Source of the DNA: Gammaproteobacteria bacterium
GTDB lineage: Bacteria; Pseudomonadota; Gammaproteobacteria; DSM-16500
Assembly: GCA_031291255.1 (NCBI GenBank)
Contig: JARLJN010000052.1
Location: 1 to 64,000, forward strand
Length of the DNA: 64,000 bases
Direction: 5' to 3'
Of the stretch, positions 7,267-14,990 are shown piece by piece; the first letter of the stretch is position 1; each line of letters begins with the position of its first letter. The notes under the pieces were generated by a model. That model ran no database searches. It was not told where the DNA came from and saw nothing but the letters and a program-made list of their open reading frames with translations. The position numbers were made by a program, and so were the translations under genes.

Positions 7267-9554
7267 GTGCTCTTTTTCTTAGACCTTTTTTTATTTCGAG
7301 TCGATTTCGATTTAGGTTTAGCGTTAGTGCGACCTTTAGCTACTGGGTTTTTACTTTGCGCATCGGCTTCATCTGCCAACACAAAATCAATTTGTCTTTG
7401 ATCTAAATCCACGCGTGCCACTCTCACTTTGATGACATCACCTAGTTGGAAAACTCTTCCAGCACGTTCACCGCGCAGCGCTTGTTTTGTCGCTTCAAAT
7501 TGATAGTAATCATTCGGCAGTGTACTGATATGCACTAAACCTTCAACATAAATATCTTTCAATTCCACAAAAAAACCAAAGCCTGTGACATTACCAATCA
7601 CGCCGGGAAAATCTTCGCCGACTTTATTCAACATGAATTCACATTTCAACCAATCAACAACTTCACGCGTAGCATCATCTGCACGACGTTCCGTCATAGA
7701 ACAATGCTCGCCATGTTTTTCTAACACAACAAGACTGTCGCTTAACTGTTTTTCATTACGTAAAATCCGACGTATAGTACGATGCACTAATAAATCAGGG
7801 TAGCGTCTTATAGGTGAAGTAAAATGTGCGTACGCATCATAGGCTAAACCAAAATGGCCTTTATTTTCTGGGCTGTAAACTGCTTGGCTTAATGAACGCA
7901 GCAACATCATTTGTATGATGTGCGCATCAGGACGGTCTTCGATCGAATACAATAACTTCGCATAATCACTAGGCGTAGGTTGTTTTTTTCCAGGCAGCTT
8001 TAACGCTAATTCATTTAAAAAACGTCGTAAATCATCGAGTTTTTCATCGTTTGGACCTTCGTGATTACGAAACAAAGAAGGACATTCATTTTTTAATAAA
8101 AATTTTGCCGCGCAAATATTAGCGCACAACATACACTCTTCAATCACACGATGTGCATCATTGCGTTTCGTGGGAACAATACGTTCTATTTTTCGATCTG
8201 GGCCAAACACAATTTTAGTTTCAGGCATATCAAAATCAATTGCACCGCGTTGTTTGCGAGCTTGATGCAACACATGATAAATAGTAAATAAATCTTCTAA
8301 GTGAGGAACTAAATTTTGATACTGAGAACGAATCACTTCACTTTTCTCACCTATCATTGCATACACTTCGTTGTAGGTCAGACGTGCATGAGAAAAAATA
8401 ACAGCTTCGTGAAATTTATATTCTGTAATCGTACCGGCTTTGTTAATTTTCATTTCACAAACTTGCGTCAATCTATCCACTTTGGGTTTCAGCGAACATA
8501 AACCGTTTGAAAGTGTTTCAGGTAACATGGGAATAACACGTTCAGGAAAATAAACTGAGTTGCCACGGTTAATCGCTTCGCGATCCAACGCACTGTTCAT
8601 TTTCACATAATGACTTACGTCCGCAATCGCAACGTAGAGTGTCCAACCGTTTTTATCAGGAACACAATAAACAGCATCATCAAAATCTTTTGCATCTTCA
8701 CCATCAATGGTGACAAAAGGTAAATGACGTAAATCTACGCGTCCTTCTAATGCGCTTGCAGGCACATCCACTGCAAAACGCGCAGACTCATCCAGCACAT
8801 CATCTGGCCATTCATAAGGAAGGTCATGATTTCGAATGGCGACATCAATTTCCATACCGGGCGCCATGTGGTCACCCATGACTTCTATCACTTTGCCTAA
8901 AGGCGGCTTATGCAGAGAAGGCTGTTCTGTAATGGCAATCACAACCATTTGCCCGTCTTGTGCATCAGCAATGTCAGAGGGAGCGATTAAAATATCTTGA
9001 GTAATACGATGATTGACAGGTTTAACAAAAAAAGTGCCGCTCTCAGTGGAAAAACGACCGACTAACTGTTGGGTGTTATGCTCTAATACTTCAACAACGA
9101 CGGCTTCAGATCGACCTCTGTGATCCAAACCTGAAACTCGCGCTAAAACTTTATCGCCATGAAAAACAGCCCGAATTTGACGGCCATTCAAAAATAAATC
9201 ATCACCACCTGCATCGGGAACAACGAATCCAAAGCCGTCTTTATGACCGATCACGCGGCCGGCTATCAATTCCATTTTACCGACTAGACCATAGGTTCCG
9301 CGGTGATTTTTAAATAATTGACCATCGCGCACCATTGCTGTTAAGCGGCGGCGTATCGCTTCTTGTTCGTCATCAGAATTTAAATTAAGTTCATTAATTA
9401 AATCCCTGCGTGTTGCGGGCTTGCCTCGCTCTGCGAGGTAATCGAGAATAAATTCACGGCTAGGAATAGGCCGTTCGTATTTCTCAGCTTCCCGACTTGC
9501 AAAACGATCTTTTTTGCGTCCCAACTTTCCCATTAACCACCTAATCATATTCAT
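7263..9554 (-). CDS. rnr: Ribonuclease R
   Basis: This is a processive 3'-5' exoribonuclease that degrades structured RNA and acts in rRNA and tmRNA quality control. Of its 763 residues, the N-terminal part holds a helix-turn-helix (about 30-90) and two cold-shock domains, and the central RNB domain carries the metal-binding aspartates in TIDGEDAKDFDDAVY. An S1 domain (GVIGNVTGFGFFVEL) and a lysine/arginine-rich tail follow. It overlaps both neighbours by 4 bases: the small gene upstream and rlmB downstream. The three form one translationally coupled operon. Confidence 0.96.
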   Translation of the reverse strand: MNMIRWLMGKLGRKKDRFASREAEKYERPIPSREFILDYLAERGKPATRRDLINELNLNSDDEQEAIRRRLTAMVRDGQLFKNHRGTYGLVGKMELIAGRVIGHKDGFGFVVPDAGGDDLFLNGRQIRAVFHGDKVLARVSGLDHRGRSEAVVVEVLEHNTQQLVGRFSTESGTFFVKPVNHRITQDILIAPSDIADAQDGQMVVIAITEQPSLHKPPLGKVIEVMGDHMAPGMEIDVAIRNHDLPYEWPDDVLDESARFAVDVPASALEGRVDLRHLPFVTIDGEDAKDFDDAVYCVPDKNGWTLYVAIADVSHYVKMNSALDREAINRGNSVYFPERVIPMLPETLSNGLCSLKPKVDRLTQVCEMKINKAGTITEYKFHEAVIFSHARLTYNEVYAMIGEKSEVIRSQYQNLVPHLEDLFTIYHVLHQARKQRGAIDFDMPETKIVFGPDRKIERIVPTKRNDAHRVIEECMLCANICAAKFLLKNECPSLFRNHEGPNDEKLDDLRRFLNELALKLPGKKQPTPSDYAKLLYSIEDRPDAHIIQMMLLRSLSQAVYSPENKGHFGLAYDAYAHFTSPIRRYPDLLVHRTIRRILRNEKQLSDSLVVLEKHGEHCSMTERRADDATREVVDWLKCEFMLNKVGEDFPGVIGNVTGFGFFVELKDIYVEGLVHISTLPNDYYQFEATKQALRGERAGRVFQLGDVIKVRVARVDLDQRQIDFVLADEADAQSKNPVAKGRTNAKPKSKSTRNKKRSKKKST

Positions 9555-9838
9555 TTTTTTATAAGATACTCCTGCCAGTAAAGTTTTTCCATCACTTCAA
9601 AAGCAGTGTAAGCTTTTAAGTCCTCATCATGGATTTTTTGTCGTAATTCTTCGTAACTGTTTTTACAAGCTTGTGTATTAAATGATCCCGCAGCAAGCTG
9701 CTGAGTTTTAGCCACATAGTCTTTCACAATCATACGCATTGATTCTAAGCACACTTCATCGTTATAACGGGTTGAATTATCAAGGGATCGCTGCACTCCC
9801 GTGCCGAGAATGTCATTTTTTATCGTTTCATTTCTCAT
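9551..9838 (-). CDS. Small conserved-looking protein of unknown function, first gene of the rnr operon
   Basis: The product has 95 residues, is hydrophilic and helical, with one cysteine after the start region and another in TQACKNSYEELRQKI. I recognise no domain. The ATG at 9838 follows GGGG at a good distance and is preferred over the ATG at 9850. The stop overlaps the rnr start (ATGA), so its translation is coupled to RNase R. The tight coupling suggests a real gene, perhaps one that sets rnr expression, but its function cannot be read from the sequence. Confidence 0.65.
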   Translation of the reverse strand: MRNETIKNDILGTGVQRSLDNSTRYNDEVCLESMRMIVKDYVAKTQQLAAGSFNTQACKNSYEELRQKIHDEDLKAYTAFEVMEKLYWQEYLIKK

Positions 9839-9871
9839 AAAACACCCCATTAATCAATCAAGCATTAACCC

Positions 9872-9898
9872 AATATTGGCTAATATTAACTCAATATT
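9872..9898. promoter_or_regulatory. Three phased AATATT hexamers upstream of the rnr operon
   Basis: AATATT occurs at 9872, 9882 and 9893, spaced 10 and 11 bases, one helical turn each. Each hexamer is itself a palindrome. The group lies 35-60 bases upstream of the first gene of the rnr operon, where a regulator could bind. It might also simply be bent AT-rich promoter DNA. Confidence 0.4.
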
Positions 9899-10023
9899 CT
9901 TAAGGGAGCCTTAGTGTCGGAAAAATAAACAGAAGAAGGTCATTTACAGCGGTACGTCAGCATACACTAGAATCCAAGAAACCGATACTTTTAGAGTTTT
10001 CAAATATGAAATGAATCTAAAGT

Positions 10024-10106
10024 GTAGCCCGGACAAAGCGCAGCGTGTCCGGGAATGAATGAGACAGACCTCGCGGACACGGCGCCGCACGCCTTTGTCC
10101 ACGCTA
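10024..10106. repeat. GTAGCCCGGAC-type palindromic repeat pair
   Basis: GTAGCCCGGACAAAGCGCAG is followed by a diverged inverted copy ending TTTGTCCACGCTAC. The arms can form a long imperfect hairpin. Its GC content is clearly above that of the flanks. Related units lie at 24.9, 36.8, 39.8 and 58.5 kb. It fills most of the 356-base gap between the divergent rnr operon and the lipoprotein gene. Confidence 0.8.
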
Positions 10107-10173
10107 CAACCTTTAACCCCGCATGGCGGACGGATCATTCATAAAGCGTTCCAGCTCGAAGTCTGTCTGTAAT

Positions 10174-10200
10174 TGAGGTAAAGTATTATTAAGTACCTCA
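10174..10200 (+). promoter_or_regulatory. Palindrome overlapping a possible -10, ahead of the lipoprotein/VIT operon
   Basis: TGAGGTA (10174-10180) and TACCTCA (10194-10200) form a perfect inverted repeat around AAGTATTATTAAG, which contains a TATTAT -10-like hexamer. The right arm touches the ribosome binding site (GGGAGG at 10201). It could be a repressor operator, or an RNA hairpin controlling translation of the following iron-related genes. Confidence 0.45.
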
Positions 10201-10213
10201 GGGAGGAATGATC

Positions 10214-10447
10214 ATGAAAAACCTAGCGTTGCGTTTAGTTGTTTTAGCAGGTTCTTGCTTAGCTCTTAATGCGTGCCAAAGTTATCTCGATCAAGGTTTT
10301 GATAAGCCCGCGGCTTGCAGGGAGATGAAATATCAAATGATTATGCGCGCACCTGCAACCTCCGATCCCTCCTCACCTAATTCATGGAAAGAACGAGGCA
10401 CTAGAGGAAAACTCTCTGAGACATATCACGAAACTGGCTGCATATAG
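10214..10447 (+). CDS. Small outer-membrane-type lipoprotein
   Basis: The 77-residue precursor has a short basic start (MKNLALR), a hydrophobic segment and the lipobox LNAC, giving a mature lipoprotein of about 57 residues with N-terminal cysteine. Two further cysteines (ACREM and the near-terminal TGCI) could form a disulfide. The ATG at 10214 is preferred over 10208 because GGAGG lies 7 bases upstream. It precedes the ferritin-like/VIT1 gene by 8 bases and is surely in the same operon. I do not recognise the family. Confidence 0.75.
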   Translation: MKNLALRLVVLAGSCLALNACQSYLDQGFDKPAACREMKYQMIMRAPATSDPSSPNSWKERGTRGKLSETYHETGCI

Positions 10448-10455
10448 GAAACATC

Positions 10456-11490
10456 ATGGACGTATTAGAAAACTGGGAAGAAGAAAAGCGCTCAGCCTAT
10501 CTTTATAAAATTGTTGCCGCCTCTGAAAAAGATCCCAAATACAAAGAACTTTTCCTTGGGCTTTCTGACATGGCTGAAAATCAAGCGGGTATTTGGGCTA
10601 CACAATTAAAAAAAAATAATATCACCGTTCCTGCTTTTTATACGCCTGATTGGCGCACAAAAATAATTTCCCAATTAATTCGCATCGCTGGACCCCGTCG
10701 TTTACGCTTAATCTTAGCCGCTACAAAAGTGCGTGGCATGTCTATTTATCGAGACAACAAAATAGGTCATCACTTTCCAAAAGTATTTGGCGAAGAAGAA
10801 GAACAGCATCGCGGCGTTAAGCACTCAGGCAATTTACGTGCTGCAGTGTTTGGCATTAATGATGGCCTGCTCTCTAATACAAGTTTAATTCTAGGTGTCG
10901 CTGGTGCAAGTGCAAATGCTCATTTTATTTTAATTTCTGGTGTTGCAGGATTGCTAGCAGGAGCCAGCTCTATGGCGTCTGGCGAATATATTTCTGTGCG
11001 CTCTCAACGAGAAATGCTTGAGTATCAACTTGCGTTAGAAAAACATGAATTAGATACCTATCCTGAAGAAGAAGCTGCTGAGCTTGCTTTAATTTATGAA
11101 GCACGCGGATTACCCAAAGATGAAGCCGTCAGAATGTCAAACTTACTCATTCAAAATCCAGAGAAAGCATTGGATACCCTAGCAAGAGAAGAGCTAGGCG
11201 TTAATCCAGATGAATTAGGCTCACCTTGGGGCGCTGCGATTTCTTCATTTACATCATTTGTCATTGGAGCTGGTATTCCTCTTCTTCCTTTTGTTATTAG
11301 CAACAGTCAATCTAATTTATTTATGTCAATTATCTTATCCGCGTGCAGTCTTTTTAGTGTGGGTGCAATTTTAAGTTTATTTACGCAACGCAATGCGTGG
11401 TTAAGTGGTCTAAGAGTTTTATTAATCGGTGTCGCCGCTGGTACGCTGACGTATTTAATTGGAAGTTTGTTTGGTGTGGCGACTGTTTGA
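10456..11490 (+). CDS. Ferritin-like/VIT1 family iron or manganese transporter (MbfA type)
   Basis: The 344-residue protein joins an N-terminal rubrerythrin/ferritin-like helical domain (about 1-115) to a VIT1/CCC1 membrane domain. The membrane part starts HSGNLRAAVFGINDGLLSNT, the family signature, and has about five hydrophobic segments with a cytoplasmic Glu-rich helix pair (about 190-250). Bacterial proteins of this fusion (MbfA) export iron and protect against oxidative stress, with the ferritin-like domain sensing or oxidising ferrous iron. The substrate here is inferred. Its last 110 bases overlap the convergent minus-strand gene ending at 11381. Confidence 0.9.
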   Translation: MDVLENWEEEKRSAYLYKIVAASEKDPKYKELFLGLSDMAENQAGIWATQLKKNNITVPAFYTPDWRTKIISQLIRIAGPRRLRLILAATKVRGMSIYRDNKIGHHFPKVFGEEEEQHRGVKHSGNLRAAVFGINDGLLSNTSLILGVAGASANAHFILISGVAGLLAGASSMASGEYISVRSQREMLEYQLALEKHELDTYPEEEAAELALIYEARGLPKDEAVRMSNLLIQNPEKALDTLAREELGVNPDELGSPWGAAISSFTSFVIGAGIPLLPFVISNSQSNLFMSIILSACSLFSVGAILSLFTQRNAWLSGLRVLLIGVAAGTLTYLIGSLFGVATV

Positions 11491-11986
11491 TATTTTCTAG
11501 TACCATCACACCAAATATTTCAATTATTAAAAATAATCCAGCCTTTTCTATTGGCAATAAATATTCTTCCATTATTATTTTTTTCATAATTTCCTCATAC
11601 AACTTTGGCCGCACTATACGATGCAATTTTATAATTTTACGAGATAATGTAGCTGAAGGTTCCAGATTTTTACCTGATGCCACATCACAAATGACTTCTT
11701 CTGGCAAATGAGTGTAATAAGCAATTCCTTCTAACGTATATTCTTCTGATAACAGAATATCATTTATCAATAATCGCAAACAATTAACATCAAGCACTTC
11801 ATTCTCCTTATCTACACTAAATTTCATTACACGAAAATAATTTTTATAATAATTAATTTTAAAATATTTCTTAAGATTTTCCCAAACATGAATTGAAAGT
11901 TCCGCTTCCACAATTATACTTTCTTCTTTTGTTAACTTTTTTGGATTAACCCCCATACTCTTGCACAACAATTCAACTGCAGACAT
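11381..11986 (-). CDS. Unknown protein with a possible helix-turn-helix segment
   Basis: The gene encodes 201 residues from an ATG preceded by a good AAGGAG. The middle stretch YTLEGIAYYTHLPEEVICDV followed by ASGKNLEPSATLSRKIIKLH looks like a Cro/XRE-type helix-turn-helix: recognition of a site, then a turn and a basic helix. The C-terminal third is hydrophobic, then hydrophilic. It diverges from the LuxR-type gene at 12139 and shares its intergenic promoter region, so the two may be linked in regulation. Its 3' end runs 110 bases into the VIT1 gene on the other strand. No named family is recognised. Confidence 0.65.
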   Translation of the reverse strand: MSAVELLCKSMGVNPKKLTKEESIIVEAELSIHVWENLKKYFKINYYKNYFRVMKFSVDKENEVLDVNCLRLLINDILLSEEYTLEGIAYYTHLPEEVICDVASGKNLEPSATLSRKIIKLHRIVRPKLYEEIMKKIIMEEYLLPIEKAGLFLIIEIFGVMVLENIKQSPHQTNFQLNTSAYQRRHRLIKLLDHLTTHCVA

Positions 11987-12001
11987 TTATACTCCTTGCC
12001 G

Positions 12002-12138
12002 GTCAATTAATATTTAAAACCTACATGAATGATTGATTTAATACCCACAAATCTTTAAAATTTGCAGCTATTATAAGAATAACGCGGGCAATCGCTACCC
12101 AGGGAAACCCCTGTACTCAAGATGAGCTAACAAATAAA
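12002..12138 (+). repeat. Duplicated leader of the LuxR-type gene (copy A)
   Basis: The leader aligns over its whole length with 14250-14389 (copy B), with shared blocks such as GATTGATTTA, CTTTAAAATT, TATTATA-like and GCTACCCAGG. Both copies end at an ATG in the same relative place. It holds the promoter region of the LuxR-type gene. Confidence 0.75.
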
Positions 12139-12951
12139 ATGAGCCTATATACTCCGGACGAAACAAATGTTCTCTTTACATCAGAGCACGAGATTACAGA
12201 AATTTGCCAACCCATGTTTGGCTTACTTGATTTAGAATATTACTCGTATGGTCGTTTCTACGATGATGGAAAATGTGTTTTACTAAGCACAAACAAAAAT
12301 GTTTTTGAAAATCATTTTAAAAAAGAATACAAGCTCACTATTCCTCCAAATGAAGACAGCCTTACTCAACAAAAAATTTATAACCTGATTATGATAGATG
12401 ATGAACTTCCGGAAATAATTGCTGATGAACATAATTTATTTAATCATGGTGTCATGATGGATCTTATAAAAAAACATTCTCATTATTATGAAATGTTTTG
12501 CTTTGTTGCTAAAAAAAATGCGATCGATCCAGTGAATAAATTTTTAAATTCATTGGATAAACTTGATCATTTTTCTGAGCACTTCCTTAATTGCGCAAAA
12601 GGTGCAATACAAACTGGTCATCAAAATATTATTGAACTTCCACCATCAATGAAGCCTCTTATCAATGGTTCTTCTAACGTTGAATCAATTGGCCACTCTA
12701 TTTATTATCGTGGCATTTCAATTCCGCTATCAAAACGACAAATAGAATGTTTATCTTTCTTAACCATGGGCAAGACTACTAAAGAAATTGCGAATATCTT
12801 ACAAATTTCAATTAAGACAGTAGAAGATCATATTAAAGCTTTAAAGTTAAAACTGAATTGCAATCTAAGATCTGCCTTATGTTATGCAGGAATACAAAAT
12901 AATTTGACTACACTTGCTTTGGAATTATTAAGACGGTATGAAGTTATTTAA
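12139..12951 (+). CDS. LuxR-type transcriptional regulator
   Basis: The protein has 270 residues. The C-terminal 65 form a LuxR/NarL helix-turn-helix: LSKRQIECLSFLTMGKTTKE, then IANILQISIKTVEDHIKALK with the usual ExxC-L-GKT-KEIA-L-S-TV-H-K pattern. The N-terminal 190 residues are not a response-regulator receiver: the acid pocket and lysine are not apparent. They may be a ligand-sensing domain of PAS or autoinducer-binding type, but no clear match is visible. No strong ribosome binding site precedes the ATG. A decayed second copy of this gene's start lies at 14390. Its targets are unknown; neighbours are secreted proteins and an acetyltransferase. Confidence 0.87.
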   Translation: MSLYTPDETNVLFTSEHEITEICQPMFGLLDLEYYSYGRFYDDGKCVLLSTNKNVFENHFKKEYKLTIPPNEDSLTQQKIYNLIMIDDELPEIIADEHNLFNHGVMMDLIKKHSHYYEMFCFVAKKNAIDPVNKFLNSLDKLDHFSEHFLNCAKGAIQTGHQNIIELPPSMKPLINGSSNVESIGHSIYYRGISIPLSKRQIECLSFLTMGKTTKEIANILQISIKTVEDHIKALKLKLNCNLRSALCYAGIQNNLTTLALELLRRYEVI

Positions 12952-13019
12952 GCTAAAATAATAGACTAATCGGCAACAAGTAAAACTTTCCTGCTGCCGT
13001 TTAAAAAAATATAAGTTAC

Positions 13020-13724
13020 TTATGCTTTATCTATTCTATCAGCAAGCATAATCATGTTATCAACAATATTAGGATCAAATATTTTATTAGCACATTCCAA
13101 TGTCATTAGTCTCGTTGGAGCATACCAATTAACTGTATATAAAAATCCAGTATTCCAATTACCAGCTACGCTTTTATTAGAGGGTTTATCATTAACAAAG
13201 TACTCCGTCGTTTCCTTATCGAGAATAACTTTTTCTATTCCATAAGTAGTATAAGAGCAGACTCCCAATTTTGGATCACTCATAAATTCTACCATTCCGT
13301 CCCATCCTTTACCTTTAGCATAACCACCTACAGCTGCATAGCCAATAATATTATGCTTTTTAAGATTAGGTATCTCATTAAATTTAAAAGCTAAATTTAT
13401 TTTGGATACAGAAGATTTTAGATGTGTATCCAAAGGATTCTTATCATCATCAAACTGCTTAATTTCTTCTTCTGCACTTCTTTGAAGTGCAAATAATGAA
13501 ATGACATTTTTATCAGTCTCAGTTGTTTCTTCGTACCCCTTAGTAGCAAGTGCTTTTTTATTTTCTAAAATATGGCTTTTCATTGCAAATGGTACATTAA
13601 TCTCGGCCATAGACATAATATTTATGCCTTTTTTTGCACTTGGAAATGGACTTGCTGTTTCTTCAATTGCCGCATTAAGTACGCCCGGCAGCATTAAAAA
13701 TGTTGTTACTAATATTTTTTTCAT
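13020..13724 (-). CDS. Secreted protein of unknown function
   Basis: The 234-residue precursor begins with a Sec signal peptide (MKKILVTTFLMLPGVLNA, cleavage after Ala-Ala expected). The mature part is soluble, with two cysteines (GVCSYTTYG and LECANKI) that could pair. No catalytic motif is recognised. AGGAG lies 6-7 bases before the ATG. It follows the secreted gene ending at 13738 by 13 bases on the same strand, so the two form an operon and may act together in the periplasm or outside. Confidence 0.78.
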   Translation of the reverse strand: MKKILVTTFLMLPGVLNAAIEETASPFPSAKKGINIMSMAEINVPFAMKSHILENKKALATKGYEETTETDKNVISLFALQRSAEEEIKQFDDDKNPLDTHLKSSVSKINLAFKFNEIPNLKKHNIIGYAAVGGYAKGKGWDGMVEFMSDPKLGVCSYTTYGIEKVILDKETTEYFVNDKPSNKSVAGNWNTGFLYTVNWYAPTRLMTLECANKIFDPNIVDNMIMLADRIDKA

Positions 13725-13737
13725 TCAACGTCTCCTA

Positions 13738-14109
13738 TTAATCCCACCAACCGTCGTAAATAGAACAATCCGCAACAAATTCATTAGCAACTTCAACTGG
13801 CCTGCCATAAGTATCCTTCATCCAATGATGACCTTCTACAGTCCAACCGCCTCTACCCTCACCCCAGTGAACTGCAGCTGCACGCCAAGTTAATGCCCAA
13901 TCTTGTACAACCTGGTGATCTTCACCGTTTCTTCTATGTCGGCTAACAACCCAGAACCAATAATCATGACCTGCATGCCAAGAAATAGTTTCATTATTAG
14001 CACAATTAGCACGAGAGTGATGTGTTAAACCATGAAAACCAGCCAATGCTGTCCCACTCACTGTTAGCGCTAACAAGAAAATACTAACCTTTTTAATAGT
14101 TAGTGTCAT
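13738..14109 (-). CDS. Small secreted Trp/His-rich protein of unknown function
   Basis: The 123-residue precursor has a signal peptide ending AGTALAG-like (SGTALAGFHG). The mature part is unusually rich in tryptophan and histidine (HAGHDYWFWVVSRHRR, DWALTWRAAAVHWGEG) and has two cysteines, ACANNETI-like near the start and ADCSIYDGWWD at the end, which probably form a disulfide. The pattern suggests a compact, perhaps metal- or carbohydrate-binding, extracellular domain; this is a guess. It is the first gene of a two-gene operon with 13020-13724. Confidence 0.75.
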   Translation of the reverse strand: MTLTIKKVSIFLLALTVSGTALAGFHGLTHHSRANCANNETISWHAGHDYWFWVVSRHRRNGEDHQVVQDWALTWRAAAVHWGEGRGGWTVEGHHWMKDTYGRPVEVANEFVADCSIYDGWWD

Positions 14110-14249
14110 ACTTCTTACTCCTTAAAATAATGCACCTTTCTTGTTTTATGATTATGGCATCCCTGCAGAACCTGGCTTAAGCATTTACTTTGTTGGCGCA
14201 AGTTTCAAAACGCTCAACAATTAGATCCTTCAGGAGCCAATGTCGGTTT

Positions 14250-14389
14250 GCCATTGAAATTTTTAAGCCTAAGATGAAATATTGATTTATTACATAGGGG
14301 CCTTTAAAATTCATAGCCTCATTATAGGTGTGCATTAAGTATGTGCTACCCAGGAAAAACCCTGTGTTCACTACCTATCAAATAATTAT
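14250..14389 (+). repeat. Duplicated LuxR-gene leader (copy B)
   Basis: This is the counterpart of 12002-12138, offset 2248-2251 bases with few gaps. The block GTGCTACCCAGGAAAAACCC matches CGCTACCCAGGGAAACCCC in copy A. It now stands upstream of a broken LuxR start and an acetyltransferase gene, and may supply the promoter of the latter. Confidence 0.72.
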
Positions 14390-14482
14390 ATGAATCAACC
14401 CACTTTTTATGAAAAAATCTACTGCCACATCGGGGCACGTGATTAGAAAAATTTACAATCTATTTTTGGTTCACTTGATTAA
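14390..14482 (+). pseudogene. Relic of the 5' end of a LuxR-type regulator gene
   Basis: The frame from the ATG at 14390 aligns codon by codon with the start of the gene at 12139. The copy has an in-frame TAG at 14444 and a TAA at 14480 where the intact gene has TTA. The downstream codons read QSIFGSLD-stop against QPMFGLLDL in the intact copy. A single 3-base gap preserves the frame. Everything after codon 31 is gone, replaced by the acetyltransferase gene. Confidence 0.75.
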
Positions 14483-14492
14483 TTGGAGCGGC

Positions 14493-14990
14493 ATGAAAAA
14501 AATATTGGAACCTTACGAGAAAGACAACTTAATTTTAAGGTTATTATTACCTGATGATATTAATCATACTCTTCAATGGCGAAACAATGAATCACATAGA
14601 CCATGGTTTAATACCACTAATATGATTAGCGAAAAAGAACATCACAACTGGTATCAAAAATACCTAAAGATTGACAATGATTTCATATTTATAATTACAG
14701 ATCAGAAAGGATTACTGTATGGGCAACTCTCTATTTATCGAATAAATTGGCAAGCACGAACGGCTGAATTTGGTAGATTCTTAGCAAACCCAAAATATGA
14801 AAATATTGGCATAATGAAAAAAGCCTGCAAAATTGCCATCAAACTGGCAAAAGAAACACTCAACCTCAAAGAGCTAACTTTAGAAGTAAAACCAAACAAT
14901 CAAAAAGCGATACACATATACAATTCCTGTGGTTTTATAAGTACTGAGTCAAATAGCACTATGACATTAATTATGAAAATTAAACTTTAA
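14493..14990 (+). CDS. GNAT family N-acetyltransferase (RimJ/PseH-like)
   Basis: The 166-residue protein has the GNAT fold: an N-terminal LRLLLPDDINHTLQWRNNES strand and helix, EKEHHNWYQKYL, a central LYGQLSIYRIN strand, a degenerate acetyl-CoA loop at GIMKKACKIAI, and the C-terminal LEVKPNNQKAIHIYNSCGF motif. It resembles RimJ/RimL and PseH-type enzymes that acetylate protein N-termini or amino sugars; the substrate is unknown. The ATG at 14493 follows TTGGAG; the frame is open back to 14409, but that part overlaps a LuxR relic. Its 3' end overlaps the convergent MFS gene by 11 bases. Confidence 0.85.
   Translation: MKKILEPYEKDNLILRLLLPDDINHTLQWRNNESHRPWFNTTNMISEKEHHNWYQKYLKIDNDFIFIITDQKGLLYGQLSIYRINWQARTAEFGRFLANPKYENIGIMKKACKIAIKLAKETLNLKELTLEVKPNNQKAIHIYNSCGFISTESNSTMTLIMKIKL

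Noticed and set aside
9944..10138. 64-codon minus-strand open frame
   Set aside because: It translates the GC-rich palindromic repeat; no ribosome binding site, and composition is that of the repeat.
14177..14371. 64-codon minus-strand open frame
   Set aside because: It is antisense to the duplicated LuxR leader, which explains the sequence better.
14409..14492. 28-codon N-terminal extension of the GNAT protein
   Set aside because: The region is the LuxR relic read in another frame; ATG 14493 follows TTGGAG and matches the GNAT fold start.
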